Positions 52,447 to 62,172 of a stretch of DNA of 64,000 bases are shown here, piece after piece. Numbering within the stretch: the first letter of the stretch is position 1; each line of letters opens with the position of its first letter. The stretch is from an uncultured Muribaculaceae bacterium (GTDB lineage Bacteria > Bacteroidota > Bacteroidia > Bacteroidales > Muribaculaceae): positions 1 to 64,000 of the forward strand of contig CAJUKE010000007.1 of NCBI GenBank assembly GCA_910587075.1, given 5' to 3'. The notes beneath the pieces were generated by a model that was not told the DNA's origin, made no database searches, and was given only the letters and a program-made list of their open reading frames with translations. The position numbers and the translations under genes are program-made.

Positions 52447-53445
52447 TTAAACGGCCTCAGGGCCGGTTTCGAGGGGGTCGCCGGGGGTGAAGAGGGGGTT
52501 GCCAGAGTACCATGCCACGCGGTTGGGGCCGATTCGAAGGTCGGCCACGGGCACCGCGCGGGGCGGCACGCCGGGGGCAGGTTTGCGGCCGGCCTCGCCG
52601 AGTATGTCGGGTGAGGTTTCGACGCGTATGGCGTCCCAAATGCCGGTTTCGAGAATGTGGCCGAGGAATGTCGGCCCCGCCTCGACGAGAACAGAGGTAA
52701 CGCCGTCGGCGAAGAGCGCGGCCAGGTGCTCGCCCCAGGGTTGGCGGTCACCGTGTGGTATGACGACGCGGAGGGGCTGGTCGAGGCCGCCCTCCCACTG
52801 GCGCACGCTGAGCCTGGCGTTGTCGGCCTCGACGGTGACGGCGGTTGATATTACCGCCTGGTTTTCGGCGCGGAGCCGCATAGTCGAGAGGGTGGTGAGC
52901 GGGGTGGAGAAGCGGTAGGCCGGTTCGCCGGGAGCGCGGGCTATGTCCATAAACCCGTCGGCCGAGCGCGCCCATTTGAGCGTGACGAAGGGGCGGCGTT
53001 CGCGCTGGGCGGTGAAAAACACGCGGTTGAGGCGTTCCGACTCGATGGCGAGCAGCCCGGCGTCGACCTCGATGCCGGCCTCGCGGAGTATCGCGATGCC
53101 GCGGCCGTTGACTTTCGGGTTGGGGTCGCCGGCGGCCACAACAACCCGCCTGAACCGGCAGTCGCGCAGCAGGTTGGCGCAGGGCGGGGTCTTGCCATAG
53201 TGCGAGCAGGGTTCGAGGGTCACATATATTGTGCTCTCGCTGAGCAGTTGGCGGTCGGCGGGGGCCACGGAGGCCACGGCGTTGACCTCGGCGTGGGCTT
53301 CGCCGTAGCGGCGGTGCCACCCCTCGCCGATGATTCTGCCGTTGGGGGCGGCGATCACGGCCCCCACCATCGGGTTTGAACGGGTGAGCCCACGCCCGTT
53401 GGCGGCGAGCCGCAGGGCGCGGCGCATATAGTCGGTATCGGTCAT
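52447..53445 (-). CDS. ribD: Bifunctional riboflavin deaminase/reductase RibD
   Basis: 332 residues. N-terminal deaminase with zinc ligands H51-A-E53, C80 and C89 (PCSHYGKTPPC), and C-terminal reductase domain (about 150-332) with FVTLKWARSADG. It catalyses the second and third steps of riboflavin synthesis. Monocistronic, with the palindromic repeat copy 3 immediately upstream (13 bp). Confidence 0.94.
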   Translation of the reverse strand: MTDTDYMRRALRLAANGRGLTRSNPMVGAVIAAPNGRIIGEGWHRRYGEAHAEVNAVASVAPADRQLLSESTIYVTLEPCSHYGKTPPCANLLRDCRFRRVVVAAGDPNPKVNGRGIAILREAGIEVDAGLLAIESERLNRVFFTAQRERRPFVTLKWARSADGFMDIARAPGEPAYRFSTPLTTLSTMRLRAENQAVISTAVTVEADNARLSVRQWEGGLDQPLRVVIPHGDRQPWGEHLAALFADGVTSVLVEAGPTFLGHILETGIWDAIRVETSPDILGEAGRKPAPGVPPRAVPVADLRIGPNRVAWYSGNPLFTPGDPLETGPEAV

Positions 53446-53458
53446 TGATGCGGTTGTT

Positions 53459-53641
53459 AAGTAGGTCGTGGAAATTATTTTATACTTCCGGCGAGAGTGT
53501 TTTTAGCCGGATTTTTCTTGAAGATGAAGGAGTGTAGCGAGCTACACGACTGAAGATGAGAGATAAAGACGGCAAAAAGACTCCGTCTGAAGTATAAAAA
53601 CAAAATAATTCATAGTTTGTAATAATTTTCACGACCTACTT
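53459..53641. repeat. Palindromic intergenic repeat (copy 3)
   Basis: AAGTAGGTCGTGGAAATTATT (from 53459) and the right end (53621-53641) are inverted repeats with one mismatch in 21. The core (53526-53553, plus orientation) is identical over 28 bp to that of copy 2. The right terminus contributes the last two bases of the stop codon of the GHL10 gene. Confidence 0.88.
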
Positions 53642-55253
53642 ATTTGATAATTTCAGGGTGCCATTCGTTGCCGTAACGGTCGTAGGGAGCGACGGCGTAC
53701 CAGTAGCCCGACGAGCGGGAGGGGGGTATGGAGTACTCATGCCCGTAGGTCACACCCATCACGAATTCCGGGCGGAAGTTCACCCCGCTCGAAGCGAGGG
53801 CGTCGAGCGGCGAGAGGTTGTCGGGCACGGCGTACACCACATAGCGCATATCGGGGTGGGGGTACCAGTTGAGCATCCCGCCGTCGCGGCGCAGGCCGCG
53901 GAGCGCGCCGGGGTTGGGTGCCTTCTTCCAGGTCATGGGGGGCATCAGCGCTGGGCTGGCGAACTGGTTGGCGGCGAGATAGTCGGTGAGGCCGGAGGTC
54001 TTTTTCCCGGTCATATATGACACGGAGTAGAGCACATGGCCCGAGCTCGGGGCTATGTCGGCTCCGTGTGTGGCGGCGTTGTGGCGGCGGTTGGTCTCTA
54101 CCTCCAGCCCCTGCTCCTTCCAGGCAGGGGTGCCGGCGGGGAGAGCGCCTATGTTCTGGCTTGAGAAGAAGTGGCGCCCGAAGCGGAACGCTATCTCGCT
54201 CCACCATTTGGCGAGCGGCTCGTAGGGGTTTGTCGAGTGGTTCGATGCCCAGTAGAGCTGCGGCGAGACGTAGTCGACCGTACCCTCGGCGAGCCAGGGG
54301 AGCGGGTCGCAGAAAATGCGGTCATACATCCAGTCGTTGCCTACCGGGGGTGGCGTGAGTCCGTACTTGGCCGTGGCCTTGCCGTTGCCACCGGCCACGC
54401 CGGCGGGTGAGATGCCGAAGCGCACATAGGGTTTCTCCTCCTGGATCATAGCGTAGATTTCGCGCACGGTCTGGTGCACGTTCTCGCGCCGTTGGTCGGC
54501 CTCTTTCTTGGGGTCGGCTCCCGGGGTGAACGGGAAGCGGTCGGGGTAGAAGTAGTCGTCGAAAATCAGGCCGTCGACATCGTATTTGCCTATTATTTCG
54601 CGGCAAACCTCTACGACGTGATTCCTCGCTTCGGGATTACCCGGGTCGAGAATCGCCATTACGGAGGGCTGTGCCGAGGGAGCGGGGCGGCGCTTGCCGT
54701 TCTTCCCCTTGGCTTTCGACCTGGCCCGGGGCGCGGGCTTGTCGCGCATGGTAAGCACCCACCCCTTTTCCATAGGGTTGAAAGTGCCCTTGCCGGAGGC
54801 GATGCGCCGGGGGCGCGGCTCTTCGTTTTTCGACACGCGGAAGGGGTTTACCCAGGCGTGGAGCTCCATGCCGCGGGCGTGGCACTCCTCGATGGCGAAC
54901 GCGAGGGGGTCCCACGTCGGCTCCCCCTGGGGGTCTTTGCCGGTGAGGAACTCGCTCCAGGGTTCGAGGGTCGAGCGGTAGAAGGCGTCGGCCATCGGGC
55001 GCGTCTGGAAGAATACGGCGTTGAATCCGGCGCCTTGCAGCAGGTCGAGGATGTCGGTCAGTTCCTTTTTCTGCGCCGCGGCCACGGCCTCGCCGACGCC
55101 GGTGCGCGAGGGCCAGTCGATGCCGTAGACGGTCGCCAGCCAGGCGCCGCGCATCTCGTGTTTGGGTGTCTCCGAGTCAGAGGGAAGCCCCGCTCCGGCG
55201 GCGAGGGCCGGGAGCAGGGCGAGTAGAAGTGCGGATAATACGGTGCGTATCAT
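53640..55253 (-). CDS. GHL10/DigH-like glycoside hydrolase
   Basis: 537 residues with a signal peptide (about 1-20, ending AAGA). A glycosyl-hydrolase-like GHL10 (DUF187) TIM barrel (about 30-360) has MRGAWLATVYGIDWP, FNAVFFQTRP, ELHAWVNPFR and DGLIFDDYFYP. A C-terminal Fn3-like part follows (about 440-537). E. coli DigH of this family cuts denuded peptidoglycan glycan; envelope or dietary glycan targets are both possible. It lies 25 bp downstream of the macroglobulin gene. Confidence 0.88.
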   Translation of the reverse strand: MIRTVLSALLLALLPALAAGAGLPSDSETPKHEMRGAWLATVYGIDWPSRTGVGEAVAAAQKKELTDILDLLQGAGFNAVFFQTRPMADAFYRSTLEPWSEFLTGKDPQGEPTWDPLAFAIEECHARGMELHAWVNPFRVSKNEEPRPRRIASGKGTFNPMEKGWVLTMRDKPAPRARSKAKGKNGKRRPAPSAQPSVMAILDPGNPEARNHVVEVCREIIGKYDVDGLIFDDYFYPDRFPFTPGADPKKEADQRRENVHQTVREIYAMIQEEKPYVRFGISPAGVAGGNGKATAKYGLTPPPVGNDWMYDRIFCDPLPWLAEGTVDYVSPQLYWASNHSTNPYEPLAKWWSEIAFRFGRHFFSSQNIGALPAGTPAWKEQGLEVETNRRHNAATHGADIAPSSGHVLYSVSYMTGKKTSGLTDYLAANQFASPALMPPMTWKKAPNPGALRGLRRDGGMLNWYPHPDMRYVVYAVPDNLSPLDALASSGVNFRPEFVMGVTYGHEYSIPPSRSSGYWYAVAPYDRYGNEWHPEIIK

Positions 55254-55278
55254 TTCGTTTTATGTCGGTATGTCAGGT

Positions 55279-58200
55279 TCAGTCGAGGGGCGCGATAGTT
55301 ATTTTCGCGCCTGCCGAGTGGGCCGCTATGCGCGGGTTGTACTGGCTCTGCGCCTGTGCGGCGCCGGAGGTGAAGTCGCCTGCCTGGGCGGCGAAGAGTT
55401 CGTAGCTGAGGCGGTAGGTGCCCTTGGGCAGATGGTCGATGAAGATGTTGGTCTGCGAGTTGCGGTTTTCGCGGTAGAAGCAGAGCCCTTCGGCCCATAT
55501 GGGCTCGGGGAGCTGCGACGTGGGTTCGAGTCCGGCGGCGTGCTTGTCGTTGATCACCACATAGTCCATATCCTCGCCCACGGTGAGGGTCAGCTCGACG
55601 CGCACGCGGTCACCTACCTTGAAGCGGTCGCCGGGCATCCAGGCCGAACCGTTGTAGACCGAGAGCGACTTGCCGATCGCGAGCTGGTCGCATGCCGCGG
55701 GGCGCAACTCGCTCATAGTGGCCTCGCGGAGGGTCACAACGGCACCGAACGAGGGGTAGTCGGCCTGGCGGTCGATGGTCAGTTCGGCGGCTTTCCCCAG
55801 GAGCGGGGTGATAGGCGCGGTGAACGAGCCGGAGGCCATCTCCTTGACCGGGGCCTCGACAATCTCGCCCCCTACGCGGATCACGGTGCCGGAGGGGTTG
55901 ACAGTCCATTTGCTGCCTGAGGAGAGTATGGAGGCCACCACCTGCGAGGTGACTACGGAGGTCCCCCAGTCGCAGTTCTGCTTCTGCAGTATGAGCCACT
56001 GGCGTATCTTGTCGATGTCGGCCGATGCGGGTTCGACTGCGGCGAAAGCGTCAAGAATGATCGAGGTGATGCCGATTTTGTCGAACGACCAGAACCACAT
56101 ATCGTTGAGCTGCGCCCACCACATACCCTTCTGTGGGGTAGAGGTGGCGTACTCGCGGAGCGAGGCGAGAATCTGCCGGGCGGTGGCGTTGTAGCCGTTG
56201 GAGTTGAGGATCAGGGCGTCGACGGCCTTTTGGGCCACGTTATGCTCCTTCCACGACGCGATGCATTTCTGCACCTGCGAGTCGGTGACGCGGCGGGCCG
56301 CGGCCGAGCGGCGCTCATCCTTGAAGAAATCGCGGATCAACACATAGCGCGAGTAGTCGGCCTTGGGGTATTTGGCGAAGTCACGGGCCACCTCGCGGTC
56401 CATATAGTCGCAGGCGTCGGCGATCATTTTGGCGAGGTCCTTGTTGTCGGGGAGCCAGCCCAGGCGTTTGAGGTCGCCGAGCATACCCATTATATTATAG
56501 GTGGACCACTCGGATACCCGGGGATACTGCGCCGTCCAGTACCATCCGCCGTCGGGGGCTGCTGTCTTGCGCAGGTCGGCGATCGCTTTCTCGATCACCT
56601 TCGCGGTGTTCTTGCTGTTGAGGAGCAGGGTGAGGCGCTGCATCCGCTCGGTATCGGAGAGGGAAGCCTGTACCCAGGGTGTGGAGCTCAGGAGCATCTG
56701 CTTGAGCTGCGAGTCCTTGTCGAGCTTCGATATGAGCGCCGAGTCGCCGGGGTTCTCGGCCCAGCGGCGCAACGCGCGGGCAATCTCGGGGTTGTCGCGC
56801 ATAAGTCCGTCGGCCACGGCGGCTGATAGAAGCGCCGCGGCGGCTTCGTTGGAGGAGCTGATCGAGCCTTCGCGGAGTCCAGGGAGCGCCGAAACGACCT
56901 CCCAAGTCGGGTTCTCGGTGAAGGAGAGCATCACCCGCGAGTTTTTCCCCGCGCCGGGGAGGGGTAGGGTGAAGTTTGCCTGGTCGGGCGCGATGTAGAA
57001 CATCTCCGACTCCACGACATCCTGCTCGGCGGGGAGCACGGCAATGAGGCTCTGCTCGCCGTCGGAGAAGTTGGCGGCGGTGCCCATCACGCGGAATATC
57101 ACGCCCGGAGCGTCGGAAGGCGCGGTCACGGGGAGAGTGAGAGCCTTGGAGGCGCGAGGTTCGAGAGTCACGGGGGCCTCGGTCTTGGTAATCAGTTGGC
57201 CGGTGCCGGAGGCCGAGAGGGAGAGCGCGACGTTGACGGTCAGCGCCGAGTCGGTATTGTTCATAACCGTAGCGGCGATTTCCGCCCGGTCGCCTATGCG
57301 GAGGAAACGGGGCGCGTTGCCGTTGACCATCAGGGGCTTGGAAGCAACGATGTCGGCCTGCGCGGTGGCGAAGAGCATATCGCGGTTGTAGGCCAGTGCG
57401 CGGAGCAGCCAGGTGGTGTTGGCGTCGGGCACGGTGTATTCAGCCGTCAGTGAGCCGTCGGGAGCCGTGGTGAGCGTCGGGCGGAAGAATGCCAGGGGGA
57501 TTTCCGACGGGCGGTAGGTTTCGGCCCGCTTGGAGGGCTCGTCGCCGGCGCCTGACTCCGATTCGGCTACCTCCTCGGTGGCCGCGTCATAGCTTACCGT
57601 TACGGATTCAGCCAGGCCGTTGTCGGCCCCCGCGGCCATCGCGGGAGCGGCCATCTTGGCCTCTCTCACCACGGAGCAATCCTCGATTTCCTCTACTGCC
57701 GCTTCATCTTTAATGGCTCCGGTCTTCATCAACACCCGCGAAGTGGCGTAGCCTCGGATCATAATCTGGGGCCAACCGAGACGGCGCCCGTAGGTGTTGA
57801 AGTCGGGAGCGTCGAGGGTAATGGTTTTCAGATATTTGAATTGCGATGTGTAGCTGAAATATGAGGAGTCGAACGTGAACCCGTTCCAGGAGGCCGACTG
57901 CGGGTAGGTGTAGAACGAGCAGAACGACAGCGGGTTGCTTTGCAGCACGTCGATAGCCTTGTTGCTCATATTGAGAATCATGGCGCTCTCGGCCTTGGCC
58001 CCGTTCTCGGGAATCACGCGGAGGGTGAGCTTCTCGGTGTCGCCGGGAGTCACCTTGTCGCGGAAGGTCTCTATTTTGATCTTTATGGCCTGGGTTGAGG
58101 CGGCGGATGATACTGTGACGCGGCCGCTGTAGCTGCGGCAGTCGCGCACACAGTTGAGCTGGATGGAGCACGATGGTACACCATGCAGAAGAATCACGCT

Positions 58201-60948
58201 CACGGGGTGAACACCCTGCTTCGGGCGAAGCCATTTCTGCTCGTATAGATGCCCGCGGTGGTCGGTGAGGGTTAGGAGCACATTGGCGTCGGCCACATTG
58301 CTCCCTAAAAGGAAGTAGGCCATACCCGACTCGTCGGCCACTACATTGGATTCGGGAATCCACAGCGGGTCGTTGACGGGGCATATGGGTGAGTCAGAGC
58401 GGTATACGATAATCTCGTGGCCGTCGACGGGGTCGGCTGTGGCCGGGTCGGCGGTCGAGAACGCTAACTTGTAGGTGCCTACGGGGAGGTCGCTGATTAT
58501 CGAGGCCACCGAGCCGGTGGGGATGGTACCCGTGCGGGGAGTGAACGCGGCGGCAGTGTCGGCCGCGGCGATGGTGTAGCGCAGGGTGTCGGGGCGCGAC
58601 TCTTCGAGAGCGTCAAGCAGCTCTACCTTCGCGGCGATGGGCTTGTCGAGGTTGATCAGGCGGGGTATGGAGGTGCTGATGGCGTATGCCTTTCCGCGGG
58701 AGAAGGACGCGTCGGCGGTCTGGGTCTCGCCGTCGGCCGAGGTCACGGCGATGTCGCACAGGAAGAGGCCCTCGGGGGCGGGGGAGCTTTGGATGGCCTC
58801 GGCGGGAACTTCGAGGGTGAAGGAGCCGTCGCGGTCGGTGACAGCCTCAACGCGGCGGAACACCGGGGAGGTGCGGCTCCAGAACCATACACCGGTACGC
58901 ACGGTGAGGTCGGCCTTAACCTTGGCGTCGGCCACGGGGAACCCGGCGAATGTCGCGGCCTTACCCTTGATTATGGCGGGCTTGGAGAGGTCGGCGGGGG
59001 GAGTGACGGAGGTGACCTCCACGGCAAACGTCGGGAGCTTGTAGTCGCTAACTGTGAATGAGTTATTTCCGATATGCTCGTCGCCTGAGGTGGCGAGGAG
59101 CGAGAAGTTGCCGGTCAGCCCCTCCTCGGGGAGGTCGAATGAGCCTTCGGCGCGGCCCCAGTCGTCGGTTGTGAGGTTCAGCGTGGCGCGTTCCTGGTAT
59201 CCGGCGTCGCGGAGCTTTACCGTCAAGGGGAGATTGACAGCCGGGCGGCGGTTACCCTCCTTGTCGCGCTCGAACACAACGATGCTGAACGCCGCGGTGT
59301 CGCCCGGGCGGTAGAGCGCCAGGGAGGTATTGATGGCCGAGGTGTAGCGGTTCCCTTCGCCGGGCTTATGGAAGGTGGCCAGGTTGAAATCGGCGGCGTA
59401 GGTGTCCTTCCCTTTTCGTATAATCACGGAGCCGTATTCGTCGGTCTTGATGTCGAGGATGCCGAGCGAGTCGGTGCGACCCGGCTGGAGCGTGTAGCCC
59501 GAGCGGCGGCTCCAGGGGCGGAACAGGGCTTCCACACCGCTTTGCGGCGCGCCGCTTACAACGTCGACGGCTACCACGGAGCGCCGGCCGTCGGTGGCGA
59601 CTGACGCGCCCGAGAGGTTGGTACAGCGCATGGCGCGCACGTTGTCGGTGTTACGCACGCCCTTATATGTGGCTACCACGGCGTAGCGCCCCTCTATCTT
59701 GAGCGAGTGCTTCACTTTCACCTTCTGGCTGAAGGGGGTCTCACCGTTGAAACGCACAATAATGGAGTCCATTGGAGTGCCTAACGCTTTGTAGCTGACA
59801 TAATTGTCGTCCTCTTTCCCGGCCATGGCGCGGGTCACGTCGTAGAACTTCACAGTCGCCACGCCGAGGTTGGTGCCGTCGGCCTCGATTTCAAATTCGC
59901 GGCCGGGAGCGCAGATTTCGGGGAAGCGGAGCGATATGCGGCGTCGGCTGATTTCGTTGAGGCGGTTCTTGGCGGCGTTGATGTCGTAGAAACCGGGGTG
60001 CTCCTCGATGAAGGATTTCAGGGAGGTGTAGTACTCCCGGCTTTCCGGGGTGCCGTAGTCCGGGGTTGTGGCCGCGAGGAGGTACGCCCCGGCGTATTCC
60101 GCCCCGGCGTTCTCGCGGTAAAGCGCTAAGAATTTGTTGTCAAGTGGTTTGGCTGTGTCGTCGCCGAAGAGGTGGCTGCCGATGTAGCGCAGCATATCGA
60201 CTTGGATCATTGCCAGCGCCGCGCCATCGTCGGCCCGGGAGTCTGCCCAGGAGCGGTAGGCGTTGAGAATGCTGTTCATCGGCGAGCCGGGGAGGTTGGG
60301 ATATAGCGCTTTATCCAGCGGTCGGTCGAGTATGGCGGGGTTGAGCACGCTCTCGCCGTTGTCGAACGCCGACAGGTTTTCGATACCCTTGCTTACGGCG
60401 AAGTCATACACCGAGGGGTAGAAGCGCGTCGCGGTCTGGCCGTATTCGAGCGCCGCCGAGTAGTCGCGCAGGGGCACGGCTCGGAGCGCGTCGCTATGGG
60501 AGAGCGCGTCGCGGGTGAGTTCTTCTACTTTGGCCAGGAACTGGTCGCGGCTCCAGAGGGTGTAGTCGCCGACGGGTTCGCCGCCAAGGGTGGGGCGGCG
60601 GTTATATTTATAGGAGTTGGAGGCGTAGGCGTTTCGGTAGAGAGTGGCTTCGAGGGTTTTTATCAGCCCCTTCGCCGCCGGGTCGGAGATTTCGGCAGCC
60701 GCACTCTCCACTATGCCGATAGCCGGGGCGAGCGAGTCGGCGTCGATGGCGGTCTTGGCGAGCGCGAGGCGCACCAGGGCGTTGAGCGCCAGGGGACCGT
60801 TGTCGGCCTTCAGGGCTTTCCGAAGGTCGGCTTCGGCGTTCTTCTCGACTTTTTGCGGGAATGCGAAGTCGGGCTTAGCGGTCTGGGAGAAAAGTGACAT
60901 ACCGATCAGGAGCAACAGGTTCAGTGTCAGTAACAGTTTTTTCGCCAT
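55279..60948 (-). CDS. Alpha-2-macroglobulin-like protein without thioester
   Basis: 1889 residues with an N-terminal signal peptide (about 1-21) and no lipobox cysteine. Successive MG-type beta-sandwich domains occupy about 320-1000 (LYRPGDTAAFSIVVFERD), a bait-like stretch around 1060-1160, the A2M domain (LAFFRPTLTTAPDGSLTAEY) and a C-terminal toroid (about 1300-1700). Where the family has CxEQ, this protein reads LREGSISSSNEAAAALL, with no Cys-Gln pair. Bacterial A2Ms trap proteases in the periplasm; a thioester-less form may trap without covalent capture. It is co-transcribed with the GHL10 gene (25 bp). Confidence 0.87.
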   Translation of the reverse strand: MAKKLLLTLNLLLLIGMSLFSQTAKPDFAFPQKVEKNAEADLRKALKADNGPLALNALVRLALAKTAIDADSLAPAIGIVESAAAEISDPAAKGLIKTLEATLYRNAYASNSYKYNRRPTLGGEPVGDYTLWSRDQFLAKVEELTRDALSHSDALRAVPLRDYSAALEYGQTATRFYPSVYDFAVSKGIENLSAFDNGESVLNPAILDRPLDKALYPNLPGSPMNSILNAYRSWADSRADDGAALAMIQVDMLRYIGSHLFGDDTAKPLDNKFLALYRENAGAEYAGAYLLAATTPDYGTPESREYYTSLKSFIEEHPGFYDINAAKNRLNEISRRRISLRFPEICAPGREFEIEADGTNLGVATVKFYDVTRAMAGKEDDNYVSYKALGTPMDSIIVRFNGETPFSQKVKVKHSLKIEGRYAVVATYKGVRNTDNVRAMRCTNLSGASVATDGRRSVVAVDVVSGAPQSGVEALFRPWSRRSGYTLQPGRTDSLGILDIKTDEYGSVIIRKGKDTYAADFNLATFHKPGEGNRYTSAINTSLALYRPGDTAAFSIVVFERDKEGNRRPAVNLPLTVKLRDAGYQERATLNLTTDDWGRAEGSFDLPEEGLTGNFSLLATSGDEHIGNNSFTVSDYKLPTFAVEVTSVTPPADLSKPAIIKGKAATFAGFPVADAKVKADLTVRTGVWFWSRTSPVFRRVEAVTDRDGSFTLEVPAEAIQSSPAPEGLFLCDIAVTSADGETQTADASFSRGKAYAISTSIPRLINLDKPIAAKVELLDALEESRPDTLRYTIAAADTAAAFTPRTGTIPTGSVASIISDLPVGTYKLAFSTADPATADPVDGHEIIVYRSDSPICPVNDPLWIPESNVVADESGMAYFLLGSNVADANVLLTLTDHRGHLYEQKWLRPKQGVHPVSVILLHGVPSCSIQLNCVRDCRSYSGRVTVSSAASTQAIKIKIETFRDKVTPGDTEKLTLRVIPENGAKAESAMILNMSNKAIDVLQSNPLSFCSFYTYPQSASWNGFTFDSSYFSYTSQFKYLKTITLDAPDFNTYGRRLGWPQIMIRGYATSRVLMKTGAIKDEAAVEEIEDCSVVREAKMAAPAMAAGADNGLAESVTVSYDAATEEVAESESGAGDEPSKRAETYRPSEIPLAFFRPTLTTAPDGSLTAEYTVPDANTTWLLRALAYNRDMLFATAQADIVASKPLMVNGNAPRFLRIGDRAEIAATVMNNTDSALTVNVALSLSASGTGQLITKTEAPVTLEPRASKALTLPVTAPSDAPGVIFRVMGTAANFSDGEQSLIAVLPAEQDVVESEMFYIAPDQANFTLPLPGAGKNSRVMLSFTENPTWEVVSALPGLREGSISSSNEAAAALLSAAVADGLMRDNPEIARALRRWAENPGDSALISKLDKDSQLKQMLLSSTPWVQASLSDTERMQRLTLLLNSKNTAKVIEKAIADLRKTAAPDGGWYWTAQYPRVSEWSTYNIMGMLGDLKRLGWLPDNKDLAKMIADACDYMDREVARDFAKYPKADYSRYVLIRDFFKDERRSAAARRVTDSQVQKCIASWKEHNVAQKAVDALILNSNGYNATARQILASLREYATSTPQKGMWWAQLNDMWFWSFDKIGITSIILDAFAAVEPASADIDKIRQWLILQKQNCDWGTSVVTSQVVASILSSGSKWTVNPSGTVIRVGGEIVEAPVKEMASGSFTAPITPLLGKAAELTIDRQADYPSFGAVVTLREATMSELRPAACDQLAIGKSLSVYNGSAWMPGDRFKVGDRVRVELTLTVGEDMDYVVINDKHAAGLEPTSQLPEPIWAEGLCFYRENRNSQTNIFIDHLPKGTYRLSYELFAAQAGDFTSGAAQAQSQYNPRIAAHSAGAKITIAPLD

Positions 60949-60980
60949 AATGGAGTGGGGGTGGCATTCATCAAAACTTC

Positions 60981-61015
60981 GCGGGGACCCCGGGGTAGGT
61001 ACCCGGAGTCCCCGC
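60981..61015. terminator. GC-rich hairpin upstream of the macroglobulin gene
   Basis: GCGGGGACCCC (60981-60991) pairs with 61005-61015 with one mismatch. It separates the Spy-like gene (minus strand) from the macroglobulin gene. Confidence 0.6.
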
Positions 61016-61168
61016 TGGTTTTGAAAGGTTTTTTGAAAAATATACTGTTTTATTATTGAGCTTTAGCGTTTACGGGCCTTTCGCAGGCCGGAATGCCGGA
61101 GTCGGGCCGACAAACTGATAACGGCCATAGGGCGGCGAAAGTTTACCGCCCGACCGCGGTTTCCGGGA

Positions 61169-61648
61169 TTATTCCCGGCCTTTTTCAGCCGCGCGGGCGT
61201 TGCCGCGGAGGCGGTGGTGCTGGCGCATCATATCGCGGGCGAACTTGCGGTCGGCCTCCTTGAGGTTGAAATACTGCTTTGCCGACAGCACATCCTTGAA
61301 TTTGGCCGCGTACTCCTTTTCGATTTCGGCCTGGCGCACCTTGGTTTCGTACATCGTGTCGGCGGCTTTCTCATATTCGAGGTCGGTGGCGTCCTTGGCG
61401 TCGGCTATGCGGCGCTCCATCAGGCGTGTGTCCTCGTCGAGGCGGCCGCACTCATCCTCCATAGCCTCATAGAGGGGGAAGAATTTGTTCTGCTGTTCCT
61501 TGGTGAGGGCGAGCTCCTTGGTGAGGTAGGCGCGCTTGTACTGGCGCATCTCCGACATCCATTGCTGGCGCTCGTTTTTCCCTTGCGCCAGGGCTGACGG
61601 CGCTACCGCGGCCATCACCATAATAGCTATGAGTATCAGCTTCTTCAT
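61169..61648 (-). CDS. Spy/CpxP-like periplasmic protein
   Basis: 159 residues with a signal peptide (about 1-22, ending ALAQ). All-helical, charged body with ELALTKEQQNKFFPLYEAM (LTxxQ motif) and DVLSAKQYFNLKEADRKFA. This is the pattern of LTxxQ stress-chaperone proteins. It starts 27 bp after the putative anti-sigma gene, matching a sigma/anti-sigma/sensor unit. Confidence 0.8.
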   Translation of the reverse strand: MKKLILIAIMVMAAVAPSALAQGKNERQQWMSEMRQYKRAYLTKELALTKEQQNKFFPLYEAMEDECGRLDEDTRLMERRIADAKDATDLEYEKAADTMYETKVRQAEIEKEYAAKFKDVLSAKQYFNLKEADRKFARDMMRQHHRLRGNARAAEKGRE

Positions 61649-61675
61649 ATGCTGCGTTTGGTGGATACTTGTTCG

Positions 61676-62122
61676 TTAATCTTCGATTCCGGACGCCGGC
61701 TCGGCGAGGAGCGCGTCGTCGGAAATCACCTCCTCGACGTCGATGGAGTCCTCGTACATCTCCTCCCACACCTCGCGGCTTGAGATGTCGTCGTTGATGT
61801 AGTCGTATATGAAGTGCTCGTCGCTGAGGGCGCTGGAGAGCACCTTGTTGTTTTCGATCGAGAGATCGACCCCGGCCGATGGGGTCATCATCGTGAACAT
61901 CTTGAGCATGCACCATATGCCCGCGAACATCGCCGCCATATAGACGTAGGGGCGCAGGCGCTGCCACGTCGTTTTCGGGCGGAGCACCGCCGGGCGTTCA
62001 GCGGCGGGATTTTCGGGGAGCCGCGATGCCATCTGCTCGGCGAAGGATTCAAAGAACCCCTCCGGCACGGTCATTCCGTCGCGCCGTCCGGCCTTCTCCA
62101 GTATGTCGCTTTCTTTTCTCAT
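61676..62122 (-). CDS. Putative anti-sigma factor
   Basis: 148 residues from ATG 62122; an upstream TTG at 62143 is less likely. The N-terminal part (about 1-60) is cytoplasmic and helical (VPEGFFESFAEQMASRLPE), then one membrane helix (about 68-88, VYMAAMFAGIWCMLKMF) and an acidic periplasmic tail. A short helical domain plus one membrane segment next to an ECF sigma gene is typical of anti-sigma factors. The gap of 252 bp to the sigma gene is wide and holds a repeat remnant. Confidence 0.65.
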   Translation of the reverse strand: MRKESDILEKAGRRDGMTVPEGFFESFAEQMASRLPENPAAERPAVLRPKTTWQRLRPYVYMAAMFAGIWCMLKMFTMMTPSAGVDLSIENNKVLSSALSDEHFIYDYINDDISSREVWEEMYEDSIDVEEVISDDALLAEPASGIED

Positions 62123-62172
62123 CTCGTTGTTTTTGAAGCACAAAAGCCTTGTTTCGCATAACTCGGCGTTGT

